A program made the position numbers and the translations under genes. A stretch of 64,000 bases of DNA from Alcanivorax sp. S71-1-4 (lineage in GTDB: Bacteria; Pseudomonadota; Gammaproteobacteria; Pseudomonadales; Alcanivoracaceae): assembly GCF_009846755.1 (NCBI RefSeq), contig NZ_AQOR01000005.1, positions 124,001-188,000 of the forward strand. The letters run 5' to 3'. Under the pieces are notes generated by a model that did no database searches, was not told where the DNA came from, and worked only from the letters and a program-made list of their open reading frames with translations. Below are positions 34,182 through 43,891 of the stretch, piece by piece. Positions within the stretch are counted from its first letter, which is position 1. Each line of letters starts with the position of its first letter.

Positions 34182-35819
34182 TTACAGACCGCTGAGAACG
34201 TGCTGGCCACTGCGCTGCTCGCGCGGCCAGATCACCCGGAACAGCGCACCGCCGGCGGCGCTGTCAGTGACTTCAATGCGCCCACCATGCCACTCGACGA
34301 TACGCTGCACAATCGACAGCCCCAGACCGTAACCGCCGCTGGCGCGGTGGCGGCTTTTATCCAGACGGGCAAACGGCTTGAAGATGCGCTCACGCTCGGA
34401 GAATGGAATGCCCGGGCCGTCGTCGGCCACTTCCATGACCGCCATGCTGCCCTGAATGTGATAGCGCAGCACGATCTCGCTTTTCGCATAACGCAGCGCG
34501 TTGGTGACCAGGTTCTGCAGAATGCGGTGCAGGTAGCGCTCCTCGCCTTCGGCACAGCGTTGCGCAGGCGTAAAGCGCTGCCAGTCGGTGGCATCACGCA
34601 CCGTCAGCGTGCCGCTGATCGGCTCGATCTCGCGGCAGATCTGCTCGAACAGCGGCTCCATGTCCACCTGCTTGAGCTCGATGGTCGGCGTGCCTTCCTC
34701 CAGCCGAGCAAAGGTCAGGATTTCATCGATCAGGCGGTCCAGTTGTTCGATATCGCGGTCGAGCTCGTCCAGCTTGACGCGCCGCTCCTCGCTGTCATCA
34801 CAGTCGGCCAGCATTTCCAGACCGAAACGCAGCCGCGCCACAGGCGTGCGCAGTTCGTGCGATACCGCCCGGGTCATCTCGCGCTGGGATTCGATCAGCC
34901 GGCGGATGTGTTCGGTCATGCCATTGAAGGTGGCGCCAAGCTGCCCGATGGCATCCTGGCCGCGCACGTCAGCGCGCGCGTCCAGGTTGCCGCTGCCAAG
35001 CTGGCGTACCGCACCGTCCAGTTTGCGCAACCGCGTCTGCAGCGGCCGCACCAGGAAATAGGTGACAAACCCCATGGCACACAGGCCCAGCAACCCGACC
35101 ATCACCGACATCTCGATCGGCATCCAGTCGAACAGCGCCAGCGGGCCGAGCACCAGCACTTCGCCGGTGTTGCCGATGGGCGCATAGACCATCACTGCCG
35201 AACGGCTGCGGCTGGTGCTTTCATCCAGTGCCAGCACCACCTCGCGCCGCGCCAGGCGCTGGCGCTGTTCGGCATCCAGCGTCAGGGCGCTTTGCGGCAC
35301 GCGGGTCAGCGGGTAACCGAACTTGCCCTGCAAGCGGGCGAACTCGGCGTCCCATTCCGCCAGCGGGTACTGCGCCAGCTCGTCCAGCAGCAATAGCGCC
35401 GTGGCCCGAGCCTGTTGCTCGGAGACTTTTTCCATGCGGGTGAAGATGTAGGTGTCTTCGCCGGGCAGTTGATACATGAGATCGGCGAACGACTCCGGTT
35501 CCGTCAGCCGCATGACCACCAGCCCTTCGCCAAGCTCCAGCTGCTCGCGGTAGGACAACCCCAGTGATGACTCATCACGCAGTTCGATTTCCGCGCCCAT
35601 CAACCGGTTCAGCAGTTGCCGACGTGCCTCGCGTTCTTCGGGGGTGTCCTGGCGCTGCAGGCCGCGCGCCATGAGATAGAAGGTGCCATGCGCCATCTTT
35701 TCCCGGTACAGGTCCGAGCGATAGCCATTGATGAGTTGCACCATGCCGTAGGCAAAGGCTCCCACCAGCAACACGGCCAGCACCATGCCGGCATAGATAC
35801 GCAGGAAAATGCTGTTCAC
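34182..35819 (-). CDS. rstB: Sensor histidine kinase, RstB-like
   Basis: The 545-residue kinase has a first membrane helix at residues ~5-30, a periplasmic sensor (~31-235), a second helix (VMVGLLGLCAMGFVTYFLV), a HAMP segment (~258-310), and the HisKA motif AVSHELRTPVARLRFGLEML with the phospho-His at residue 321. The ATPase domain follows (NLVTNALRYA N-box, VADDGPGIPF, GGYGLGLSIV). The sensor is longer than that of E. coli RstB, so the ligand may differ; the rst name rests on the phosphotransfer region and on pairing with the regulator. It follows the regulator gene by 64 bp and ends 73 bp before glpK. Confidence 0.85.
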   Translation of the reverse strand: MNSIFLRIYAGMVLAVLLVGAFAYGMVQLINGYRSDLYREKMAHGTFYLMARGLQRQDTPEEREARRQLLNRLMGAEIELRDESSLGLSYREQLELGEGLVVMRLTEPESFADLMYQLPGEDTYIFTRMEKVSEQQARATALLLLDELAQYPLAEWDAEFARLQGKFGYPLTRVPQSALTLDAEQRQRLARREVVLALDESTSRSRSAVMVYAPIGNTGEVLVLGPLALFDWMPIEMSVMVGLLGLCAMGFVTYFLVRPLQTRLRKLDGAVRQLGSGNLDARADVRGQDAIGQLGATFNGMTEHIRRLIESQREMTRAVSHELRTPVARLRFGLEMLADCDDSEERRVKLDELDRDIEQLDRLIDEILTFARLEEGTPTIELKQVDMEPLFEQICREIEPISGTLTVRDATDWQRFTPAQRCAEGEERYLHRILQNLVTNALRYAKSEIVLRYHIQGSMAVMEVADDGPGIPFSERERIFKPFARLDKSRHRASGGYGLGLSIVQRIVEWHGGRIEVTDSAAGGALFRVIWPREQRSGQHVLSGL

Positions 35820-35883
35820 GGCCTGACCCCGTCAATGCGGGCCCGGTACGCTGACCGGGCCTGGCCATTCAGGTGCAGCCGGT

Positions 35884-36606
35884 TCAGACCGGCCCCACTT
35901 CCTTGACGAACAGGTAGCCCTTGGAGCGCACTGTCTTGATCCGGCGCGGGTTGTCCGGGTCATCGCCGACCTTGGGCCGGATGCGGGAGATGCGTACATC
36001 AATGGAGCGGTCCTGGCCGTCGTACTGGATGCCGCGCAGCTTTTCGAAGATGGTCTCGCGGGAAAGCACGTTGCCGGCATTGGAGGCCAGCAGCCAGAGC
36101 AGGTCGTATTCGGCACTGGTGAGGTCCACCGACTTGCCCTCAAGCACCACTTCACGGGCCGAGTTGTCGATCACCAGATTGCCGAACTCCAGCCGCATCT
36201 GCGGCTGGTCGCGCTCGTGTTCGGTTTCCACCCGGCGCAGCAGCGCCCGGATACGGGCCAGCAGCACACGGGGCTTGACCGGTTTGGCGACATAATCGTC
36301 CGCGCCCATTTCCAGGCCCAGCACCTGATCCATGTCATCGGTACGCGCGGTCAGCATGAGAATCGGGTTGCGGAAAGCCGGCCTGACCTCGCGGCATACC
36401 GTCAAGCCATCCGCACCCGGCAGCATCAGATCGAGCACCACCAGATCCGGCTGGTCAGCGCGAATGCGCCGCACGGCTTCTTCACCGTCATTGACCACCG
36501 TCACGTCCATACCGTTACTTTCCAGGTATTCGCGTGTCAGGGTCGCCAGGCGTTCGTCGTCTTCGACAATCAAAATACGCGGAGGGTTGTCCTGCACTGA
36601 GCTCAT
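35884..36606 (-). CDS. rstA: OmpR-family response regulator, RstA-like
   Basis: The 240-residue protein has a receiver domain (ILIVEDDERLATLTREYLES; phospho-acceptor Asp at residue 59 in VVLDLMLPGADG; conserved Lys in DDYVAKPVKPRVLLARI) and a winged-helix DNA-binding domain (VDLTSAEYDLLWLLASNAGN; YDGQDRSIDVRISRIRPKVG; RIKTVRSKGYLFV). RSIDVRISRIRPKVGDDP is typical of the RstA/OmpR group. It is the first gene of the two-component operon and diverges from nrdA across 843 bp. Its targets are unknown here. Confidence 0.9.
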   Translation of the reverse strand: MSSVQDNPPRILIVEDDERLATLTREYLESNGMDVTVVNDGEEAVRRIRADQPDLVVLDLMLPGADGLTVCREVRPAFRNPILMLTARTDDMDQVLGLEMGADDYVAKPVKPRVLLARIRALLRRVETEHERDQPQMRLEFGNLVIDNSAREVVLEGKSVDLTSAEYDLLWLLASNAGNVLSRETIFEKLRGIQYDGQDRSIDVRISRIRPKVGDDPDNPRRIKTVRSKGYLFVKEVGPV

Positions 36607-36725
36607 TCCGTGCCGTTCCTGTTGTTATCGTTCCTGACCAGTGCATCCCCCGAGGGTCCGGTGCCTGCCATGGAAACGATGTTTTTATCCATCTTCCGAC
36701 CACCGGAAAGCCGGGATAACACAAG

Positions 36726-36734
36726 TTATACGCA
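36726..36734 (+). promoter_or_regulatory. Near-consensus DnaA box in the nrd control region
   Basis: TTATACGCA differs from the TTATNCACA consensus by one base. It is 180 bp upstream of a perfect box and could be a secondary site, but a single near-match may be chance. Confidence 0.35.
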
Positions 36735-36836
36735 TCCGATACAGCGCCGGCAACAGTGTTACCGCTTTCATCCGCGACGGGCCACATCACGGCATCGGAC
36801 GCGGCCTGCCGGGGTAACACTCCGGCCCGAGGCTGG

Positions 36837-36852
36837 ACACAATATATTGTGT
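36837..36852. promoter_or_regulatory. NrdR box 1 (perfect palindrome) upstream of nrdA
   Basis: ACACAATATATTGTGT is a perfect 16-bp palindrome that matches the NrdR box consensus. NrdR represses ribonucleotide reductase genes when dATP is plentiful. It lies about 120 bp upstream of the predicted nrdA promoter start. Confidence 0.85.
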
Positions 36853-36914
36853 TTACGTGAGAACTGCCATGCAGTCTCGATAACTCACCTGTCGCCCACA
36901 TTTTTCCCACAAGG

Positions 36915-36923
36915 TTATCCACA
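36915..36923 (+). promoter_or_regulatory. Consensus DnaA box upstream of nrdA
   Basis: TTATCCACA is an exact strong DnaA box. It ends ten bases before a TTGCAA hexamer (36933-36938), which is followed after 15 bases by TATAAC (36954-36959). In E. coli, DnaA sites also control nrdAB, so a link between replication initiation and nucleotide supply is plausible. The promoter spacing is short and is the weakest part of the assignment. Confidence 0.7.
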
Positions 36924-36981
36924 GCCACAGGCTTGCAACCAACATCAAACCGCTATAACTTGTACCTCACGGCAACCGCAG

Positions 36982-36997
36982 ACCCAATATATTGGGT
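36982..36997. promoter_or_regulatory. NrdR box 2 upstream of nrdA
   Basis: ACCCAATATATTGGGT keeps the palindromic core AATATATT with symmetric C-to-G changes in the flanks, so it is again a perfect palindrome. Its centre is 145 bp from box 1 and just downstream of the predicted promoter. Confidence 0.75.
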
Positions 36998-37105
36998 TTC
37001 GACCGCCCGGGGCGACGCACAAGAATGTCTCTGCGAGGCCCGGCCAGCCCAGGCAAACCAGCACGGCAGGCCGCCCGCAGCCAGGGATGCGCAGGCAGAC
37101 ACATG

Positions 37106-37121
37106 ACACAATATATTGTGT
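37106..37121. promoter_or_regulatory. NrdR box 3 upstream of nrdA
   Basis: ACACAATATATTGTGT is identical to box 1. Its centre is 124 bp from box 2 and about 336 bp before the nrdA start codon. Most NrdR sites occur as close pairs about 31 bp centre to centre; here three single boxes are widely spaced. Confidence 0.85.
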
Positions 37122-37275
37122 TGAGCAGCCACCAGACACACCGCCACTCTTCCCCTGCCGGCGCACAGACGTGCCTTCCGGTGGCGGCAGAGGGCCTCGT
37201 CCTCCGGTCTTGCGCCGTGACGATCCGGCCTGCATCGCGTCCTGTTGACGCGGCAGCCACCCCGAATACCGCCCC

Positions 37276-37306
37276 CCGCCCCCACGCGTACCGCGCGTGG
37301 GGGCGG
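37276..37306 (+). promoter_or_regulatory. Very GC-rich hairpin in the nrdA leader
   Basis: Arms CCGCCCCCACGCG and CGCGTGGGGGCGG are perfectly complementary over 13 bp with a five-base loop. A second palindrome, CGCCGGCC/GGCCGGCG, lies at 37348-37365 beside a TTGACA hexamer (37342-37347). No T run follows, so it is not a standard terminator; a pause site or an operator is possible. I see no gene elsewhere in the 843-bp region. Confidence 0.5.
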
Positions 37307-37449
37307 TGCGCGTGACACGCGCGGCTCATCTGGCCACGCCGTTGACACGCCGGCCAAGGCCGGCGCACGAATTGCACCACTCGATATTCGGCACCATCAC
37401 AACGTATTAGAAGCCTCCGGGCACAACACATAATGGAGAGCGAGTCATC

Positions 37450-40347
<2,898 letters not shown>

Positions 40348-40476
40348 AGGTTGCCGCTGGCGCCCCGGCTGCGGGCGGCGGGCTTTTTGCTCGCAGCTCG
40401 CAGTTCGACGCCTCGAATTCAAGTACGCGAAGCCTGTCAGAATGCTTTGCGAGAGATAAGTGAAAGGAGAATCTGG

Positions 40477-41754
40477 ATGCTGAACTGGGACGATTTCCAT
40501 GCCGAAGAGAAGCCGGTCGCCCGTCAGCCTGCGCCGCCCCAGGCACAGGAATCTGCAATTGCAGCGGCTGCGACGCCTGCGCCTGCTGAAGCATCGACAG
40601 CGCGAGCAGAACCGGCTGCAGCACCCGCAGGAGCCGGACGAGGAGACGACGCCCCCGTCTCAGACGCCGTAGCCCGTGCCCGCGCCTCGCTGGAGAAAAT
40701 GGACGTGAGCGAAGGCGTCGCCGAACTGGAGGGCGCCGCCGGTCGTGTGCAGGTGGACGACAAGCGCATGATCAACTGCCGCGCCGACCTGAACCAGCTG
40801 GTGCCGTTCAAGTACGACTGGGCCTGGCAGAAATACCTCGACGGCTGCTCCAACCACTGGATGCCGCAGGAAGTGAACATGTCTGCGGACGTGGCACTGT
40901 GGAAAAACCCGGAAGGCCTGACCGACGACGAGCGCCGCATCGTCAAGCGTTCGCTGGGCTTCTTCTCCACCGCCGATTCGCTGGTGGCGAACAATCTGGT
41001 GCTGGCCGTGTACCGGCTGATCACCAACCCGGAGTGCCGCCAGTACATCCTGCGGCAGTCATTTGAAGAAGCGATCCACACCCACGCCTATCAGTACTGC
41101 ATCGAGTCACTGGGCATGGACGAAGGTGAAATCTTCAACATGTACCGCGAGCTGCCGGCGGTGGCCAAGAAAGCCCAGTGGGGCATCCAGTACACCCGCG
41201 AGATGTCCGACCCGGAATTCAAGACCGGCACCGTGGAAACCGACAAGGCGCTGCTGGAGAACCTGATCGCCTTCTACTGCGTGCTCGAAGGCATCTTCTT
41301 CTATTGCGGCTTCACCCAGATCCTGTCCATGGGCCGCCGCAACAAGATGACCGGCGTCGCCGAACAGTTCCAGTACATCCTGCGCGACGAATCCATGCAC
41401 GTGAACTTCGGCGTCGACGTGATCAACCAGATCAAGATCGAAAACCCGCACCTGTGGGACGCGCAGATGCGTGACAAGGCCACGCAGATGATCCTGGAAG
41501 GCACCGAACTGGAAATCCAGTACGCGCGCGACACCATGCCGCGCGGCGTGCTCGGCATGAACGCGAAAATGATGGAGGAATACCTCCAGTTCATCGCCAA
41601 CCGCCGCCTGGCCCAGCTCGGCCTGCCGGAACAGTTCAAGGGCGTCGAAAACCCGTTCCCCTGGATGAGCGAGATCATGGACCTGCGCAAGGAGAAAAAT
41701 TTCTTCGAAACGCGCGTGATCGAGTATCAGACCGGCGGCTCACTGAGCTGGTAA
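40477..41754 (+). CDS. nrdB: Class Ia ribonucleoside-diphosphate reductase, beta (radical) subunit
   Basis: The 425-residue subunit houses the diiron-tyrosyl radical. Iron ligands and radical region are visible in [40 protein letters not shown] and [16 protein letters not shown]. The C-terminal tail that docks to NrdA is present ([17 protein letters not shown]). The first ~95 residues form an Ala/Pro/Glu-rich low-complexity stretch not found in shorter NrdB proteins. The ATG at 40477 has AAAGGAGA upstream; the frame is open to 40351 without a start signal. Confidence 0.97.
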   Translation: MLNWDDFHAEEKPVARQPAPPQAQESAIAAAATPAPAEASTARAEPAAAPAGAGRGDDAPVSDAVARARASLEKMDVSEGVAELEGAAGRVQVDDKRMINCRADLNQLVPFKYDWAWQKYLDGCSNHWMPQEVNMSADVALWKNPEGLTDDERRIVKRSLGFFSTADSLVANNLVLAVYRLITNPECRQYILRQSFEEAIHTHAYQYCIESLGMDEGEIFNMYRELPAVAKKAQWGIQYTREMSDPEFKTGTVETDKALLENLIAFYCVLEGIFFYCGFTQILSMGRRNKMTGVAEQFQYILRDESMHVNFGVDVINQIKIENPHLWDAQMRDKATQMILEGTELEIQYARDTMPRGVLGMNAKMMEEYLQFIANRRLAQLGLPEQFKGVENPFPWMSEIMDLRKEKNFFETRVIEYQTGGSLSW

Positions 41755-41840
41755 CACCGATGACGATGGCACGCTCACACACACTGTCTCCCGATACCAT
41801 TGGACAGTGTGATGTGACCGTACATCGCCATGCGAAAAAA

Positions 41841-41864
41841 CAAGGGCGCCTGCGGGCGCCCTTG
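41841..41864 (+). terminator. Hairpin terminator after nrdB
   Basis: Arms CAAGGGCGCC and GGCGCCCTTG enclose TGCG and are preceded by six A and followed by TTGTAG. The A run favours function on the minus strand as well. It lies 90 bp after nrdB. Confidence 0.7.
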
Positions 41865-41952
41865 TTGTAGTATCAGGGTAAGTGAGCCGGCACAGCCCCT
41901 GAGACGCAACAATGCCGGCATCATGTGACCAAGCCACTACAGGAGCACACGC

Positions 41953-42153
41953 ATGAGTGATCACCTGGAACTGGATGCAGACGACCTGCTTACCACGCTC
42001 GAGCAAGTGGAAGAAACCCTGTCGGTCATGACCGGCGTAGTCGGCCACCTGAAAGAACAGGTACTGGCCCAACTCGACGAAGACGCGGTGCTGGAACTGA
42101 GCGCCGAAGAGTTCCTGGAACGCTGCGACAACACCACCGGCACCTGGCACTGA
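41953..42153 (+). CDS. Small acidic protein of unknown function
   Basis: The 66-residue product is strongly acidic and predicted to be mostly helical (DDLLTTLEQVEETLSVMTGV, then LKEQVLAQLDEDAVLELSAE). It ends CDNTTGTWH. There is no signal peptide or membrane segment. AGGAG lies eight to nine bases before the ATG, and a hairpin terminator follows the stop, so it looks like a real single-gene unit. I do not recognise a family. The helical heptad pattern could form a short coiled coil. Confidence 0.7.
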   Translation: MSDHLELDADDLLTTLEQVEETLSVMTGVVGHLKEQVLAQLDEDAVLELSAEEFLERCDNTTGTWH

Positions 42154-42171
42154 CCTGGCACTGAAGGTCAC

Positions 42172-42198
42172 GGCGGGCCGGAAGCCCGCCCCCTGTTT
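42172..42198 (+). terminator. Terminator after the small acidic gene
   Basis: GGCGGGC and GCCCGCC (loop CGGAA) are followed by CCCCTGTTTT, about 20 bases after the stop codon. It separates the small gene from the SMR operon promoter. Confidence 0.75.
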
Positions 42199-42279
42199 TA
42201 CAAACCGCCTGCAGACCTGCTCCGGGCAGTCGCCCTGACGGCGCATTTCCCCGGTGCAGCTTTTTCGCTCACGACCGGA

Positions 42280-42285
42280 TATAAT
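42280..42285 (+). promoter_or_regulatory. Consensus -10 box of the paired SMR operon leader
   Basis: TATAAT is exact. The expected -35 region (CAGCTT at 17 bases) is poor, so an activator or an extended contact may be needed. A start near 42292 would put the leader-peptide ATG only about four bases into the transcript. Confidence 0.6.
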
Positions 42286-42295
42286 GCGCCGCATC

Positions 42296-42367
42296 ATGAA
42301 CACACCCCTGATCTTAAACTTCGTGTCTGTCGTCGCCAGCGAGCATTACTGGCGCCACTCTCTCTAG
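42296..42367 (+). CDS. Leader peptide (23 codons) of the SMR exporter operon
   Basis: ATG at 42296 opens a 23-codon frame that starts [13 protein letters not shown] and ends HYWRHSL before a TAG at 42365-42367. No Shine-Dalgarno is visible; it would be read as a nearly leaderless message from the TATAAT promoter. The TAG is also the first codon of the anti-Shine-Dalgarno arm described next, so the position of a ribosome on this ORF decides whether the arm is free. E. coli mdtJI is also known to have a regulatory leader ORF (mdtU) responding to spermidine; the sequences cannot be compared here. Translation is predicted, not shown. Confidence 0.6.
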   Translation: MNTPLILNFVSVVASEHYWRHSL

Positions 42368-42450
42368 CTCCACAGCCAACCCGCCGCTGCGCGGGTCTAC
42401 GATTTCCGATCCGAAACGCTGACGTCCCGTCACGGGACGCTGTGGAGCTA
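42365..42450 (+). promoter_or_regulatory. Attenuator: stem that sequesters the ribosome-binding site of the first SMR gene
   Basis: TAGCTCCACAGC (42365-42376) is perfectly complementary to GCTGTGGAGCTA (42439-42450). The right arm contains GGAG (42444-42447), spaced seven bases from the ATG at 42455. Two local hairpins fill the loop: ACCCGC/GCGGGT (~42379-42396) and CGTCCCG/CGGGACG (42423-42439). The left arm begins at the leader-peptide stop codon. A ribosome stalled or pausing there would expose the ribosome-binding site. The sequence does not show the ACGR loops of guanidine-II or any other riboswitch I know. Confidence 0.7.
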
Positions 42451-42454
42451 TCCC

Positions 42455-42805
42455 ATGATTTACTGGTTATTCCTGCTGGCGGCCATTGTCGCCGAAGTAC
42501 TGGGTACCAGCGCCATGAAGTACGCCAGCGGCAGCGCGCCGCTGGCGGGTTATCTGGCCATGTACCCGCTGATTGCCCTGTCCTATTTTTGCCTGGCCCG
42601 CGCCGTGCAGCGCATCCCCCTGGGCGTCGCCTATGCGCTGTGGGAAGGGCTTGGGCTGACAATGATTGCCCTCGTCGGCACGCTGCTTTTTGCCGAACCA
42701 CTTTCCACCTGCCAGACCATCGGTATCCTGCTGTTGCTGGGGGGCATTGCCCTGCTGAAATCCGGCACGCACGAGGGCACGCACGAGGGAGGGCACGCAT
42801 CATGA
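42455..42805 (+). CDS. mdtJ: Paired SMR exporter subunit (MdtJ-like)
   Basis: The 116-residue membrane protein has four helices and the essential Glu at residue 14 ([20 protein letters not shown]), with [20 protein letters not shown] in helix 3. An extra His/Glu-rich C-terminal tail ([13 protein letters not shown]) could bind metal or polyamine. With the next gene it forms a two-gene SMR pair in which both chains are needed, as for spermidine exporter MdtJI. The name is by family resemblance. Its ribosome-binding site is buried in the leader stem, and its stop overlaps the next start (ATGA). Confidence 0.82.
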   Translation: MIYWLFLLAAIVAEVLGTSAMKYASGSAPLAGYLAMYPLIALSYFCLARAVQRIPLGVAYALWEGLGLTMIALVGTLLFAEPLSTCQTIGILLLLGGIALLKSGTHEGTHEGGHAS

Positions 42806-43125
42806 ACACCACGCCACTGGCCTGGCTGTTGCTGGCCGTCGTGCTCGAAGTGTTGGCCAACATCCTGTTGAAGTACTCCGCCGGTTTTCGCCGCTGGCGC
42901 CCGGCGCTGGCTTCCATCCTGTGCGTATTCGGTGCCTTTACCGCACTGGCTCAAGCGGTGCGCGACATGGACCTGGCCGTGGCCTACGCGCTCTGGGGCG
43001 GCTTCGGCGTTCTCGCCACCGTCGTCGCCGGTGCGCTGTTGTTCCAGCAACGCCTCACTCCGCGTGCAGGCCTGGGCCTGGCCGTACTGCTGGCGGGTAT
43101 GGGGATGCTGAAATTCGGCGCCTGA
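42802..43125 (+). CDS. mdtI: Paired SMR exporter subunit (MdtI-like)
   Basis: The 107-residue four-helix SMR protein has the essential Glu at residue 16 ([20 protein letters not shown]) and [20 protein letters not shown] in helix 3. It is shorter and lacks the charged tail of its partner. The ATGA overlap gives coupled translation, so control of the first gene should control both. The substrate may be spermidine or a guanidinium or cationic compound; the sequence does not decide this. Confidence 0.85.
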   Translation: MNTTPLAWLLLAVVLEVLANILLKYSAGFRRWRPALASILCVFGAFTALAQAVRDMDLAVAYALWGGFGVLATVVAGALLFQQRLTPRAGLGLAVLLAGMGMLKFGA

Positions 43126-43186
43126 CGCCGCACACCTGACCCCTTATTTCCCTGCACCGGAACGCGTTTCCGACACTTGTATACCC

Positions 43187-43226
43187 CGCCTGACAAGCGC
43201 CGCAAAACGGTGGCGCTTGTCAGGCG
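43187..43226. repeat. 15-bp perfect inverted repeat between the SMR operon and the pilus operon
   Basis: CGCCTGACAAGCGCC (43187-43201) and GGCGCTTGTCAGGCG (43212-43226) enclose a ten-base loop. It lies about 60 bp after mdtI and 50 bp before the pilin-like gene. No T run follows, so it may be a weak terminator or an operator for the pilus operon. Confidence 0.65.
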
Positions 43227-43278
43227 ATTAGCCCATGATGACGAACATGGAACTGTATCTCAGGATGAGGATGGCACC

Positions 43279-43827
43279 ATGATATCTTTCTTCAGACGAG
43301 CCCTGTCGGGCAGCCTTATCAGCCTTGCCATGTCATGCCTGCCGGCCCCGGCGGCAACGGTAGACACCACCTTCGACGTCACCATCACGCTGAACGCAGC
43401 CTGTGAAATAAACGGCGCTTTCAACGGCGATGCGTTAGGCGCCGGAGACCTGGATTTCGGGACCCACCCTGCCACCATTGTCAGCGATATCGATGCAGAC
43501 AATGCCGGCACGCCGTCGGCCGGGATAGCCGTGCTGTGCAGTGACGGGCTGGCCTATGATGTCGGGCTGGATCAGGGGCTGAACGAGAACCTCGGGGTAC
43601 GCCGCATGGCGGGCACCAGTGATTTCGTCGAATATGAGCTGTACCAGGACGCCGCGCGCACCACGCCATGGGGTGACCTGGCCTCTGGCGACGAACTGTC
43701 TGCCACCGGCAATGGCCTGCGGCAGACTTACACCGTCTATGGGCGGGTCCCGGCAGGACAGGCGCCAGTTCTGGTCGCACCGCCGGAAACCTTCACTGAC
43801 ACCATTACCGTCACCGTCGAATTCTGA
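43279..43827 (+). CDS. Csu-type pilin subunit (spore coat U domain)
   Basis: The 182-residue protein has a signal peptide ending near APAAT, an N-terminal donor strand region (DTTFDVTITLNAACEING), a central SCPU/Csu fold (DLDFGTHPATI, SAGIAVLCSDGLAYDVGLDQ, GVRRMAGTSDFVEYELYQDA) and an ending FTDTITVTVEF, typical of Csu pilins. It is the likely major subunit of an archaic chaperone-usher pilus used in attachment to surfaces. GAGG precedes the ATG at 43279 by eight bases. Confidence 0.85.
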   Translation: MISFFRRALSGSLISLAMSCLPAPAATVDTTFDVTITLNAACEINGAFNGDALGAGDLDFGTHPATIVSDIDADNAGTPSAGIAVLCSDGLAYDVGLDQGLNENLGVRRMAGTSDFVEYELYQDAARTTPWGDLASGDELSATGNGLRQTYTVYGRVPAGQAPVLVAPPETFTDTITVTVEF

Positions 43828-43891
43828 TCTTCCCTGAGCACCGTCGGCACACCCTTCCCCCGAAGGCCACCGGCGGTGCCAGAGCAGACGC

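Noticed and set aside
36837-37121. LexA or phage-operator interpretation of the ATATAT palindromes
   Set aside because: They lack the CTG-N10-CAG pattern and match NrdR boxes upstream of nrdA exactly.
42365-42450. Guanidine or other known riboswitch before mdtJ
   Set aside because: The two ACGR-loop hairpins seen before gdx are absent, and the hairpin loops do not match other classes I know; the leader ORF explains the structure better.
43187-43226. Integron attC or mobile-element end
   Set aside because: No integrase, no core sites and no gene cassette structure around it.
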